A stretch of 64,000 nucleotides of DNA, taken from Dokdonella_A soli (GTDB taxonomy: Bacteria; Pseudomonadota; Gammaproteobacteria; Xanthomonadales; Rhodanobacteraceae). A program made the translations under genes and the position numbers. The notes beneath the pieces were generated by a model. The model worked only from the letters and a program-made list of their open reading frames with translations. It ran no database searches and was not told where the DNA came from. The stretch covers positions 1-64,000 of the forward strand of contig NZ_BAAAEU010000003.1 of the NCBI RefSeq assembly GCF_039523175.1, written 5' to 3'. This document shows, one piece after another, positions 44,142 through 54,026 of the stretch (positions within the stretch are counted from its first letter, which is position 1; each line of letters begins with the position of its first letter).

Positions 44142-45637
44142 CGCGGGCGATCCTGCGCGCCGCTGTCGCGCAGTGCATCGAACGCGATCCGTGTGACGCG
44201 TTCGACGCGCTCGCGTGCGGGTTCGGCGAGCAGCGCGCGCACGCGGGTCTCCACGTCGGCTGCATCGAGCGTCGAGCGTTCTGCGAGCGTATCCGCCAGC
44301 GCATGGCCGAGGCTGTCGAACACCAGTCCGTACGCGATCGCGTGCAGCACGCCGCCGCCGAGCGTGCCGAGTCCGGGAAACGCCTTCAGTGCATTGCCGG
44401 CAATTGCGAGCACGATCGCGGTCGTGTTGCGCACTGTCAGGCCGACCCGCGACAGCAGCGCGTCGACATCGAGCTCGCGCACCGGCACGCCGTGGATGCG
44501 CGCGAGTTCGCGCACCAGCGCGGTGGCGAGCGCGCCCTGGATCAGGATGTCGCTGCCCGGTGCGACCGCGGCCATCGCGCCGACGATCGCGCGGCGCGTG
44601 TACTTGGCGACGGTTTCGGCTGATTCGCGCGACGCGGTCGCACGCGCGAGTTCGTCCCCGCGCCGGCCGACTTCGGCGAGCACGGCCGCTTCGCGTGCGG
44701 GTTCGAGTCCGGCCGCGCCCGTCGCGGTCAGCGCTTCGAGCGCATCGAGCAGGGGCGCGATCTCCGGTGCGCGCTCGCGCTCCACGCGTTCGCGTCGGCC
44801 ATCGCCGAGCGTGCGCTCATAACGTTCACTGCCACCGGCGCTGATCGCTACGATCGTGCGCGCGCGCTTCGCGTAGCGCTGTCCGAAGCGTTGCAGCAGC
44901 GCAGCGCGTTCGGCCTCGTCGTAGAGATCGGCCTTGTTCAGCGCGAGCACGAGCGGCTTGCCGAAACCGGCCAGCCAGCCGAGTTCGGTGTCCTGCGCGC
45001 GGGTCAGGTCGGACGCGGCCAGGTAGACGACGGCATGTGCACGCAGCGCCTCGTCGCGCGCGAGTTGTTCGTGGATCGCTCCGTCGACCTCGCCGGTTCC
45101 CGGCACGTCGGCGAGGATCAACGCACGACCATCCGGCAGTGCGCCGCGATGATGTTCGACGTGACGCGTGGTGCCGCCGCGCACGTCGACCTCGGGCGCG
45201 GCCTGTGGCGCAAGCGCACGGATCAGGCTCGATTTGCCGGTCGAGATCTCGCCGAACAGTGCGATATAGACCTCACCGCTGGCGCGGCGGCGATCGAGTT
45301 CGACCAGCTCCGCTTCGAGCGCTACGGTTTCCGCATGCCGCTCGCGCAGGGCATCGATGCGCGCGTCGATCTCGTTGCGCGATACCGGAATCACTGCGGC
45401 GAGCGAGGATTTCTTCGCCGGCCGCGCGAGACGCCAGAGCAGCCAGCCCAGGGCGCCGAGCACGAACGCGCCGGCGACCAGCAGCGGCGCGCGCAGCCAG
45501 ATCGGCATCGCGGCGAGGCGCTGGTAGAACTCGAACAGGCTGTTCAAGGTTGCGACGACAAGGCCGAGCAGCAGCGCCGCGCCGATCGCGAGGGCGGCGA
45601 GGAAGATCAGGCGCAGCGGCAGGCGAGGTCGCGACAT
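44138..45637 (-). CDS. Membrane GTPase with DUF697-type C-terminus
   Basis: A 499-aa protein. Two N-terminal membrane helices (about 8-32 and 50-70) precede a G domain with P-loop GEISTGKS (129-136), DVPGTGE in place of the usual DTPG, and NKAD. The hydrophobic C-terminal region (GLTVRNTTAIVLAIAGNALK) is DUF697-like. It resembles the 38480-39847 GTPase in plan but has an added membrane anchor. The valine in DVPG is a noticeable variation near switch II. It is cotranslated with the LysR regulator through a 4-bp overlap. Confidence 0.83.
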   Translation of the reverse strand: MSRPRLPLRLIFLAALAIGAALLLGLVVATLNSLFEFYQRLAAMPIWLRAPLLVAGAFVLGALGWLLWRLARPAKKSSLAAVIPVSRNEIDARIDALRERHAETVALEAELVELDRRRASGEVYIALFGEISTGKSSLIRALAPQAAPEVDVRGGTTRHVEHHRGALPDGRALILADVPGTGEVDGAIHEQLARDEALRAHAVVYLAASDLTRAQDTELGWLAGFGKPLVLALNKADLYDEAERAALLQRFGQRYAKRARTIVAISAGGSERYERTLGDGRRERVERERAPEIAPLLDALEALTATGAAGLEPAREAAVLAEVGRRGDELARATASRESAETVAKYTRRAIVGAMAAVAPGSDILIQGALATALVRELARIHGVPVRELDVDALLSRVGLTVRNTTAIVLAIAGNALKAFPGLGTLGGGVLHAIAYGLVFDSLGHALADTLAERSTLDAADVETRVRALLAEPARERVERVTRIAFDALRDSGAQDRPR

Positions 45638-45769
45638 TGCACGATTCTAAGGGTATCCGGCATCGACTCGCCTGCGGACGGTCCCGCTGCAATGAGTACT
45701 TGCGCCGTCAAGCCCAGGTATCGAACCGCAGACGCATGCGTGGCAGTATCTGCGCGGGGAGATGCCTGC

Positions 45770-48700
45770 ATGCGCCGATTATTGACCTTGCCTTTGCTCG
45801 CACTGGCTGCTGTCGCGTTCGCGGGTCCGCCGCCGGCGCCGCCGCAGTTCGTGCCGCTGACGGTCGATGACGGGCTGCCATCCAACGTCACCTACAAGAC
45901 CGTGCAGGACCACGACGGCTTCCTCTGGATCGGTACGCAGGACGGTCTCGCGCGCTACGACGGCGTCGGCTTCCGTGTGTTCCGCCACGATCCGGCGGAT
46001 CCTGCATCGCTGCCGTCGAACGATGTCTCGGCCCTGCTGGTCGACCGTTCCGGCCACCTGTGGTGCGGCGGCGAGGGAACCGGGCTGAACCGGCTGGAAG
46101 CCGACGGCAAGAGCTTCCGGCACTGGATGCATGCGCCGAACCAGCTCGGCACGCTCGGCGCCGACACGATTTTTTCGCTCGCCGAGGATGCTTCCGGTGC
46201 GATCTGGGTTGGCACCTACCTCGGCGGACTCAACCGGTTGCAGCACGACGACAGTTTCCTGCGCATCGACCATGATGCCGAGGATCCGGCCAGTCTGCGC
46301 TCGAGCACGGTGTACGCGCTGCAGGCCGATTCGCGCAATCGCCTCTGGATCGGCACCGACGAAGGCCTCGACGTGCGCGAGGCCGATGGCCGCATCGTGC
46401 ATGTCGAGCTGCCCCCACTCACGGAGCGTCCGGGTGCGTCCGTCGTGATGTCGTTCCTGCAGGAAGCCGATGGCAGCATGCTGGTCGGCACCTACAAGGG
46501 TTTGTTCCGCGTCGGCGCGGATCTGCATTACCAGGGCGAGCTCGCGAACGCGACGCCGCCGCTGCGCGTGGCCGCATTGGCGCGCACCGACGCGGACGGC
46601 TTGTGGATCGGTACGCTGGCCGGGCTCGCGCGCCTCGATGCACAGGGACTGCAGCGCTACAGCGGCGAGGAGGCCACGCCCGGCGGGTATCCGGGCACGC
46701 GCACGATGGACGTTCGTCGCGACAGCGAAGGCGGCGTCTGGTTCGCGTTGTTCGACGGCGGGGTCGCGCGCCTGCCGCCGCATTGGCGCAACTTCGCCGC
46801 ATTCCGGCACATGCCCGGCGATCCGGCCAGCCTGACCCGCTCACGCGTGAAGGCGCTCGGCGTCGATGCCGCGGGCGCGATCTGGGTGGCCGGCGGCAAC
46901 AATGGCCTCGATCGCATCGACCGCATCAACGGGCGGATCGAGCGCTGGGGCGAGCGTTTGCGTGTTGGCGGATCGCTGCTGACCGCCGTGCTGCCCGACG
47001 GCACCGAGCGCCTCTGGGTCGGCACCCAGTCCGGTCTGCGCCTGTATTCGACGCGCACGCTCACGGTGAGCGAATTTCCGGTCGACCTCACCCGCGTCGA
47101 TGCGCTGCCGCCGGGCTTCGTCGACAACCTCGCGCGTGCGCCGGATGGCAGCCTCTGGGCGAGCGCGCACGGCGGCGGCGTCGTGCGCATCGCCGGCGAG
47201 CCGCCGCGCGTCGTGCGCCGCTACCTGCCGGCCGAGAAGACATTGGGCGACGCCGACATCACGGCGCTGGCGCTCGACGCCAAGGGTTTGCCCTGGCTGG
47301 CGACCGCGAGCGGCGTCGAGTACTACGACGACGAGAAGGATCGTTTCGCCGAGGTCAGCACCGGTCCGCGCGACGCGGTGCACGCGCTTGCGTTCGCGCC
47401 GGACGGCTCGCTGTGGGTGCACCGGCTCGGTGCGCTGGAGCGCTATCGCGTCGGCGGCGGCGTGATGCTGCTCGACCAGCACCTCGATGCTGCGGACGGC
47501 TGGCCGACCTTCAATGCGCGTGCGATGACGGTCTCCGCGGACGGCATCGTCTGGGTCACCTCGCCGCGCGGCCTCTGGCGCGTCGACCCGCGTTCGAACG
47601 CGATACGGCGCTTCGATGCGCGCGATGGCCTGCCGAGCCAGGAGTTCCTGGCCGGTGCGCTCGCTGCGGCAAGGGACGGAACGCTGTATGCCGGCACGCT
47701 CGGCGGCGCGGTCGCGTTCGATCCTGCAGCGTTGCAGCTCGACGTGCCGGCGCCACCGGTGCGCATCACCGCGCTCAGCGTGCGCCGCGGCAACGCGACG
47801 CTGGCGCTCGACAGCGCTGCGCCGATCGAACTGGAACACGACGACCTCGATCTGCGCGTCGAGGCGCGTGCGTTGTCATACGCGAATCCGGCCGCGAACC
47901 GCTACCGCTTCCAGCTCGAAGGTTTCGACCGCACCTGGGTCGACGCCGAGCGCGGCGAGCGCGTTTATTCGCAACTGCCGCCCGGCCATTACACGCTGCG
48001 TGTGCGTGCCGCGAATGCCGACGGCGCCTGGGCCGATCTCGCGCGGCCGTTATCGATCCATGTCGCGCGCGCGCCGTGGGCATCGCCCCTCGCGTATGCA
48101 GCGTATGCGTTGCTCGCGTTGCTCGCATTGGCCGCGGTGCTGCACGCGTACCGCACGCGCCTGCGGCGCCGGCATGCATTCGCGCTGGCCGACGAGCGCC
48201 GGCGCAGCAGCGAGCAGGTGGTCGAGGCGAAATCCGCGTTCCTCGCCACGATGGGCCACGAGATCCGCACGCCGATGACCGGCGTGCTCGGCATGAGCGA
48301 ACTGTTGCTGGGCACCGACCTCGACGCTCGCCAGCGCAACTACGCAACCGCGATCCACCAGTCCGGCCAGTTGCTGCTGCGCCTGGTCAACGACAGCCTC
48401 GACATCGCGCGCATCGATGCCGGCAAGTTCGCGCTCGATGACCAGCAGCTCGATCCTGCTGCCATCGCGCGCGAGGTGGCCGAGTTGCAGCAGCCGCTGG
48501 CGCAGCGCAAGGGTTTGTCGATCACGCTGAAGGTTGCCGAAGGCGTGCCCGCGCTGATCTGGGGCGACGCGCTGCGCATCAAGCAGATCCTGCTGAACCT
48601 GGTCAACAACGCACTGAAATTCACCGAACGCGGCGGCGTCACCTTGGCACTCTCGCGCGTCGGCCCCGGCCATTTGCGCTTCCACGTCGCGGACACCGGG

Positions 48701-49336
48701 CCGGGCATGAGCGCCGAGGTCTGCGCGCGCCTGTTCAATCGCTTCGAGCAAGCCGAAGGCGTGACGCGCCGGCATGGCGGCAGCGGCCTCGGCCTCGCGA
48801 TCTGCCGCGAACTGACTCTGCTGATGGGCGGCACGATCACGGTGTCGAGCACGCCCGGCGAGGGCAGCGTGTTCGATGTCGACCTGCCGATCTACGAAGC
48901 AAAGCAGGCTGCGCACGATGCGGCGGTCGCGACCGCGCGTGCGCCGGACGTGAGCGCGCCGCTCGACGTGCTGCTGGTCGAGGACGACGTGACCGTCGCC
49001 GAAGTGATCGTCGGACTGCTCGCGCACCTGGGCCACCGCGCGACGCATGTGTCGAACGGACTCGCGGCGCTGACCGAATTGAAGGTCATGCGCTACGGCC
49101 TCGCGCTGATCGATCTCGACCTGCCCGGCATCGACGGCCTGACGCTGGCGCGCATGCTGCGCAGCGGCGGCCACGAGACGCTGCCGCTGATCGCGGTCAC
49201 CGCGCGCTCGGTCGGCGACGAGGAGGCGCAGATCCGGGAGGCGGGCATGGATGCGTTGCTGCGCAAGCCGCTGACGACGCCGCTGCTCGCCGATGCGATG
49301 GCAGCGACGCTGGCAGGTCGAAAAGCCGATGCGTGA
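45770..49336 (+). CDS. Hybrid two-component sensor kinase with periplasmic beta-propeller
   Basis: An 1188-aa one-piece signalling protein. After a signal peptide (RRLLTLPLLALAAVAFA) come many Reg_prop propeller blades (for example DGFLWIGTQDGLARYDG) over about residues 20-660, then a Y_Y_Y domain, one membrane helix (about 765-785), HisKA with the phospho-acceptor H830 (MGHEIRTPM), HATPase with NALKF, DTGPGMS and GGSGLGLAI, and a receiver with D1115 (LIDLDLPGIDG). No DNA-binding domain follows, so the output is a phosphorelay partner elsewhere. Such propeller hybrids usually sense nutrients such as glycans. GGGGAG lies 8 bp before the ATG. Longer open frames upstream are antisense to the GTPase gene. 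Confidence 0.92.
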   Translation: MRRLLTLPLLALAAVAFAGPPPAPPQFVPLTVDDGLPSNVTYKTVQDHDGFLWIGTQDGLARYDGVGFRVFRHDPADPASLPSNDVSALLVDRSGHLWCGGEGTGLNRLEADGKSFRHWMHAPNQLGTLGADTIFSLAEDASGAIWVGTYLGGLNRLQHDDSFLRIDHDAEDPASLRSSTVYALQADSRNRLWIGTDEGLDVREADGRIVHVELPPLTERPGASVVMSFLQEADGSMLVGTYKGLFRVGADLHYQGELANATPPLRVAALARTDADGLWIGTLAGLARLDAQGLQRYSGEEATPGGYPGTRTMDVRRDSEGGVWFALFDGGVARLPPHWRNFAAFRHMPGDPASLTRSRVKALGVDAAGAIWVAGGNNGLDRIDRINGRIERWGERLRVGGSLLTAVLPDGTERLWVGTQSGLRLYSTRTLTVSEFPVDLTRVDALPPGFVDNLARAPDGSLWASAHGGGVVRIAGEPPRVVRRYLPAEKTLGDADITALALDAKGLPWLATASGVEYYDDEKDRFAEVSTGPRDAVHALAFAPDGSLWVHRLGALERYRVGGGVMLLDQHLDAADGWPTFNARAMTVSADGIVWVTSPRGLWRVDPRSNAIRRFDARDGLPSQEFLAGALAAARDGTLYAGTLGGAVAFDPAALQLDVPAPPVRITALSVRRGNATLALDSAAPIELEHDDLDLRVEARALSYANPAANRYRFQLEGFDRTWVDAERGERVYSQLPPGHYTLRVRAANADGAWADLARPLSIHVARAPWASPLAYAAYALLALLALAAVLHAYRTRLRRRHAFALADERRRSSEQVVEAKSAFLATMGHEIRTPMTGVLGMSELLLGTDLDARQRNYATAIHQSGQLLLRLVNDSLDIARIDAGKFALDDQQLDPAAIAREVAELQQPLAQRKGLSITLKVAEGVPALIWGDALRIKQILLNLVNNALKFTERGGVTLALSRVGPGHLRFHVADTGPGMSAEVCARLFNRFEQAEGVTRRHGGSGLGLAICRELTLLMGGTITVSSTPGEGSVFDVDLPIYEAKQAAHDAAVATARAPDVSAPLDVLLVEDDVTVAEVIVGLLAHLGHRATHVSNGLAALTELKVMRYGLALIDLDLPGIDGLTLARMLRSGGHETLPLIAVTARSVGDEEAQIREAGMDALLRKPLTTPLLADAMAATLAGRKADA

Positions 49337-49401
49337 GGATCCCCGCGGGCTCGGTGGATCACGTCATCGCGCGACCACCGAGCCCTATGCAATCACCTGA
49401 G

Positions 49402-50193
49402 TTACGGACAGGTAAGTCCAGCGGGTTCGGTCACCCTGGTTATCGGCAATGATCCGGCGGTGTAACCGGCGGCCGTTGGCGCCCAGCTGACCGTTCCATT
49501 GTTGCAATCGGTAAAGGTGAACGTCATGGTGCCCCAAGGCTGGGTTTGCACCTGCGCCTTGTTGAAGTTCGGCGGGAACATGCCGCCCGGTCCGAGGATC
49601 TGGAAACCGGTGATCACGGCCTGAGTGCCATTGATATCGCCGACACCACCGATCCACGACTGACCGCCCTGCGGTCCGAAGGTGTACCACTCCGCTACCA
49701 GCTTGTTTCCGGGCAGCACTTCAAGCCCGAAACCCGCTTGTCCGCTCTGCGAGGCATCGGCCCAGGTGCCCGTGAAGCCAGCCGTGATGGCTACGTTGCC
49801 CGCCGGCGCGGCCTGCACCGTGAGGGTGCCGCTCATGCCCTGCCCGGGAGCACCGTGGACTTCGCAGTAGTACGGAACGGTTCCGGCTTTCGGGAACGCT
49901 ACGACCGCTGACCAGCCCGTGCTGGTGGCAGCACCGTTGCCACCGACACCATCGCCGTCACAGCCGCTCGCACAGCGGAAGGATGTCACCGCGCCCGGCG
50001 CCGAAGCGACGTTGTGGAAGCCACCGGCGTTGGTGAACGTCACGGTGTCTCCTGCCGTGATGGTGAGCCTTGACGGACTGAATACGAGTCCGGAACCACC
50101 GACGTTGACGATGTGGTTCGCGGCCAGCGCGGGCGCCGCGAAGAAGAACGCGCTCGCGGCGAACAGCAGGGGCGGACAGCTGATGGTGCGCAT
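49402..50193 (-). CDS. Secreted cupredoxin-domain protein with C-terminal xanthomonad domain
   Basis: A 263-aa exported protein. The signal peptide ends ALA near residue 24. Residues about 26-135 form a plastocyanin-like blue copper domain with ligands H60 (GGFHNV), C110 and H113 (YYCEVHG) and a Met at about 120. After a short linker, residues about 140-263 form a separate domain with the pattern GTWADASQSGQAGFGLEVL, then WYTFGPQGGQSWIGG, and a DC pair, ending EPAGLTCP. I recognise this second domain from many secreted Xanthomonadales proteins but know no function. GGAG precedes the ATG by 7 bases. Single gene. Confidence 0.85.
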   Translation of the reverse strand: MRTISCPPLLFAASAFFFAAPALAANHIVNVGGSGLVFSPSRLTITAGDTVTFTNAGGFHNVASAPGAVTSFRCASGCDGDGVGGNGAATSTGWSAVVAFPKAGTVPYYCEVHGAPGQGMSGTLTVQAAPAGNVAITAGFTGTWADASQSGQAGFGLEVLPGNKLVAEWYTFGPQGGQSWIGGVGDINGTQAVITGFQILGPGGMFPPNFNKAQVQTQPWGTMTFTFTDCNNGTVSWAPTAAGYTAGSLPITRVTEPAGLTCP

Positions 50194-50628
50194 CAATATT
50201 TCTCCACTATGCGAGTTGAAACGATGGACGGGGAGGGAGCGCTTGAAGTGGATCGACATCCTTGCCATCCGGGCCACAAGGAGCGCGAGATGCCAATGAA
50301 GTGCGCCTGGGTGTGGGGATGTGTGCTTCCCTTCGCCACATCCTCACGCCTGCAATCGGCCCACGGAGCTGATCGTATGTAACAGGAGCGCGCAAAAAGG
50401 TTGCGTGGTGGCATCGACAGTATGATCACGCGAACCTGCCGTTGATCGCCGTCGCTCAACGGCCGTTCTGTGCGCTGCCTTCAGGCCCCGCCGGGTCCGC
50501 TTCGCTGTCGAAAAATGCGCCGCGGCAATGACGGCTGCCCGGATGTTCACCGATGCCCCGATGTTCGGAATCCTCTACGCGCGTCGTTACACCTTTGACG
50601 ATCGTGTCATGGCGGCGAGTGAGAACCG
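50194..50628. other. 435-bp divergent intergenic region
   Basis: This lies between the divergent starts of the cupredoxin gene and the beta-helix protein gene. No gene is supported. Near 50427-50453 the + strand reads HANLPLIAV, strikingly like the end of the receiver in the hybrid sensor (ETLPLIAV) and the fragment at 53817 (ANAPLIAV). It may be a tiny remnant of a lost sensor gene. No clear promoter hexamers were identified. Confidence 0.35.
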
Positions 50629-53058
50629 ATGAAACTGCATGGATGGTTGATGTCGTTGGGCCTGTTGATGGGCAGCCTTTTCACCGGCAGGGAAGCGCTT
50701 GCTGACCAGACGTTCTGTATCGATCCCGGCCATACGCCGACGAGCCTGTTCAGCGCGCTCCAGGTCTGGCTCAACGGGGTTGGGGAGCAGATCAACATCA
50801 AGGTCGTCGCGGGAACGTTTCCGATCGTCGTTTCGATGACGCAGCTGAACAACAACGCGGCCAGCCTGGTGCTGCTCGGGGGCTACAAGGCGAACACCAG
50901 CTGCGACGACGCGCAGCGCAACATCAAGACGAACGTGTCCGTCCTCGACGGCGGCGGGGGTGGCGCCTTTGCGCTGGAACCCAACGCCCCGGCAACGATC
51001 GACGGGCTGACCTTCAGCAATTTCTACGGCGGTACGACCCAGCTCGGAGGCGTGCCGGTCCACGGCGTCTATATCTATACGGTGGTGTCGGACGTGGCGA
51101 TGACCCGGTTCATCGCCAATCACGACGACTCGATCCAGGTGTTCAACAACAACGGCAGTCCGAACATCGCGGTGCAGGACTGCCTCGTCTACAACCAACC
51201 GGTCAATGCAACCCTTCCGGCGATGCGCGTCGGTGCGGAGAACGGCAACGCGACGGTCCGCAACTGCACGATCGCCGGCAACGCCGCCGGCGGCCTGCAG
51301 ATGAACACGTACAACGGCGGCCAGCTCAACGTCTACAACACGATTTCCTTCAGCAACGGGGGCAGCGATTTCTCCGTTGGCGATGTCAGCAACGTGCCGA
51401 ACGTATCGTTCTCGTTCTTTTCCAGCGGCTCAGGCTTCAACGGATTCTCCAACCTGGGGCCGCCGCCATCGAACTACACGCTGTTCGCCGGCCCCAATGA
51501 CTATCACCTTGCGCAGTCATCGCCGGCGATCAACACCGGCGATCCGAACCTGAGCTACCCGCCCAGCGAGACCGACTTGGACGGCAATCTGCGCGTCATC
51601 GGCGGTCGAATCGACATCGGTGCCTACGAATCAAACTTCGTTCCCAACCAGTACATCGTGACGAATACGCGCGACGACGGCAGCGTGGGTTCGCTGCGCT
51701 GGGCGATCGCCAACGCGAACGCCAATCCGACGACGCTGTCGACGATCGTCTTCAATCTCGGCACGGCGGCCGGATGCCCCTACACGATCACGCTCGGCAG
51801 CCTGCTGCCCGACATCGCCGCGCCGGTATTCATCGATGCGCGCACACATCCGGGCTGGGTCGCCAACAATGCGATCGGCGCATTCAATGGAACGCTCTGC
51901 GTGGAGATCAGCAACGGGGCGAACCTGAACTACGCACTGCACACGCCGACAACCGCCAGCGGCAGTCAATTGGCCGCGTTCGGCATGCTCTTCGCGGGTT
52001 TCGGCAGTCAGGCCGCGATCAAGCTCGAAGGCGGCAGCGGCCACAATATCGGCGGCAACGCGTTCGGTGGTCCCTCCCAGGTCGCCAATCGGGTCGGCGT
52101 TGAGGTTTTGGGGAACTCCGGCGGCGCCCAGATCGGTGGCGCGGATGCGGCGTTCGAAAACGTGTTCGACAACGGTCTATCCGGCGGCATCTATCTCGCC
52201 AACGCCGCGGGCAACAACCTCGTGCAGAACAACCTCATCGGCGTGGCACCGGATGGCGTGACGCCGGAAGGCAACGGCTACGGCGTCTTCGTGTCCAATT
52301 CGCCGAACAACACGCTGCGCGGCAACTACATCGGCTACAGCACATTCGCCACGAGCGGCGCCATCGTCCTGTATGGCTCCGCCTCCGCGGGCAACCAGGT
52401 GCAGCAGAACGAAATCGGATGGGACTTCTACGGCAGCATGCCCAGTTCCGGCGCCGGCGTCGTGGTCTCGAACGGTGCGCACGACAACGTCATCGGCAAC
52501 GCGTCGTTCCTCACCACCAGCTTCGGCAACATCATCCGCCTGAGCGTCGGACCCGGCGTATGGCTCACGGCGAGCGCGGGCAACGGCAACTACGTGCTGG
52601 GCAACGATCTGATCGGCAACGGCGGGCCCACCGCGGACAACGGCCTCGCCATCGATCTGGGCGGTGTCGGCCCCGACGCGAACACGCCGCTGAATCCGCA
52701 GAACTACCCGGTGCTGCGCAGCAGCTTTGCGATGCCGAACAACCAGCTCGTCGCCGGCACGCTCGATGCCGCGCCGAACACGTTCTACCGCATCGACTTC
52801 TATCACCTGAACAACGCGCCGCTGGGCTCGTCCGGACGCGGCGGCGCGGGTCTTTTTTCAGGTGCGAAGGGGCTGGTCACCGATGCGAATGGACATTGCA
52901 GCTTTCTGCTGAGAGTGCCGCAGGTGCAAGTCGGCGGTTGGCTGAGCGCCGCTACGACGCCGCTGTCGGGCAACACGTCGGAAATCGGCAATGCCGTGCC
53001 GGACCAGATCGACGGGATCTTTGTCGATGGTTTCGGGGGTGTCGATGCGTGCCAGTGA
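50629..53058 (+). CDS. Secreted parallel beta-helix surface protein with C-terminal IFVDGF motif
   Basis: An 809-aa exported protein with a signal peptide (MSLGLLMGSLFTGREALA). The mature chain is a long right-handed beta-helix, shown by repeated N-rich turns such as NTLRGNYIGYS and NLVQNNLIGVAPDG, a pattern of adhesins, pectate-lyase-like and polymorphic outer-membrane proteins. A segment RIDIGAYESN marks the end of a first helix domain near residue 340; a second copy follows. The C-terminus is DGIFVDGFGGVDACQ, with the same motif as other secreted proteins in the window. No autotransporter barrel or exosortase tail is present. The start has GAGTGAGAACCG upstream. Confidence 0.85.
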   Translation: MKLHGWLMSLGLLMGSLFTGREALADQTFCIDPGHTPTSLFSALQVWLNGVGEQINIKVVAGTFPIVVSMTQLNNNAASLVLLGGYKANTSCDDAQRNIKTNVSVLDGGGGGAFALEPNAPATIDGLTFSNFYGGTTQLGGVPVHGVYIYTVVSDVAMTRFIANHDDSIQVFNNNGSPNIAVQDCLVYNQPVNATLPAMRVGAENGNATVRNCTIAGNAAGGLQMNTYNGGQLNVYNTISFSNGGSDFSVGDVSNVPNVSFSFFSSGSGFNGFSNLGPPPSNYTLFAGPNDYHLAQSSPAINTGDPNLSYPPSETDLDGNLRVIGGRIDIGAYESNFVPNQYIVTNTRDDGSVGSLRWAIANANANPTTLSTIVFNLGTAAGCPYTITLGSLLPDIAAPVFIDARTHPGWVANNAIGAFNGTLCVEISNGANLNYALHTPTTASGSQLAAFGMLFAGFGSQAAIKLEGGSGHNIGGNAFGGPSQVANRVGVEVLGNSGGAQIGGADAAFENVFDNGLSGGIYLANAAGNNLVQNNLIGVAPDGVTPEGNGYGVFVSNSPNNTLRGNYIGYSTFATSGAIVLYGSASAGNQVQQNEIGWDFYGSMPSSGAGVVVSNGAHDNVIGNASFLTTSFGNIIRLSVGPGVWLTASAGNGNYVLGNDLIGNGGPTADNGLAIDLGGVGPDANTPLNPQNYPVLRSSFAMPNNQLVAGTLDAAPNTFYRIDFYHLNNAPLGSSGRGGAGLFSGAKGLVTDANGHCSFLLRVPQVQVGGWLSAATTPLSGNTSEIGNAVPDQIDGIFVDGFGGVDACQ

Positions 53059-53211
53059 TCGTTGCTTCCGATCGAGAGCCGGCGGCCCGCTTGCCAATCA
53101 ACGCCGGCTGCCCATGACTCGAACCGCACATTCCCGCCGTCATGTTCGGTTCTCGCAACTTCGATCGTCATCTGTTCGAAAACGCATGACGCAACCCAGG
53201 AGCAATGCAAA

Positions 53212-53811
53212 ATGTCCACGCTGAATCGAATCGTGTTTGGAGCGGTGCTGGCTGCGCATGGACTCTCGACGAACGCCGCAAACCTGCTCGCAAATCCGGA
53301 CTTCACGACCGATCTCTCGGGGTGGACGGTCACCACGACGGGAACCGGCAGCGTGACATTTGCCGGCACGTCCGGCTCGCCCACGATTGGATCGATCCGG
53401 CTGACGTCCACCAACGGGGGCATCGCTCATGCGCAGCAATGCATCGCGATAACCCCGAAGAACGTCGACCTGATCGTCCGTCGCCATATCGTGACGTCCA
53501 TCCCTCCATTGACCGAAGCGGATACGAACATCATTGCCTGGGATGGCTCCAATTGCGCCGGCAGCCCCCTGGTCGGTTCCATTGCCACCGGCGCGGTTCC
53601 GGGGTTCCCCGGCTTTTTCAATGGCGCTGCGCAGACGTGAGAGGAGTTGTCTTCACTCGCGATCGCGCTGCCGGTCGGCACCGTCAGCGTCAGCGTTTCC
53701 GTCTACGTCCAGGCCGCTGCCGGCGGCAGCGCGGACTATCTGTTCGACGACATCCGGTTTGGCCCCAGCGGAACGGTGCCCGTGGAATTGCAGTCGTTCG
53801 ACATCGAATAG
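53212..53811 (+). pseudogene. Secreted protein gene interrupted by in-frame TGA
   Basis: ATG 53212 opens a signal peptide (MSTLNRIVFGAVLAAHGLS) and a beta-sandwich, carbohydrate-binding-like domain (NLLANPDFTTDLSGWTVTT). A TGA at 53638-53640 stops it after 142 residues. The same frame then continues, without further stops, through EELSSLAIALPVGTVSV and YLFDDIRFGPSG to the natural end PVELQSFDIE, TAG at 53811. The stop replaces a residue between QT and EELS, where related domains would fit Trp (TGG), so a single TGG to TGA change explains it. It is either a point-mutation pseudogene, a sequencing error or, less likely, a readthrough site. Confidence 0.8.
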
Positions 53812-53816
53812 GTGCT

Positions 53817-54026
53817 GCGCAGCGCGAAGCGCGCGCGCTGCGCAACGATAGCTACGCGAACGCGCCGCTTATCGCCGTCACTGCAGGCTTGGTCGGCGAC
53901 GAGGAAGCGCAGATCCGCACGGCCGGCATGGATGCGATGCCGCGCAAGCCGGTCACGAGCACCTTGCTCCGCCACGCGATCAGCGCAGTACTCGCTCCAG
54001 TGGGTTCCGGATCCGGTGAAACCTGA
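53817..54026 (+). pseudogene. C-terminal fragment of a response-regulator receiver domain
   Basis: The frame ending TGA 54026 reads APLIAVTAGLVGDEEAQIRT and AGMDAMPRKPVTSTLLRHAI. It aligns over some 45 residues with the extreme C-terminus of the hybrid sensor (LPLIAVTARSVGDEEAQIRE, then AGMDALLRKPLTTPLLADAM). No start, phospho-acceptor Asp or kinase part precedes it; the similarity begins about 53845. It is a remnant of a second hybrid sensor gene of the same type. Confidence 0.85.

Noticed and set aside
44891..45769. Upstream extension of the hybrid sensor frame
   Set aside because: It overlaps the GTPase gene on the other strand and lacks protein-like composition; the signal peptide and ribosome site fix the start at 45770.
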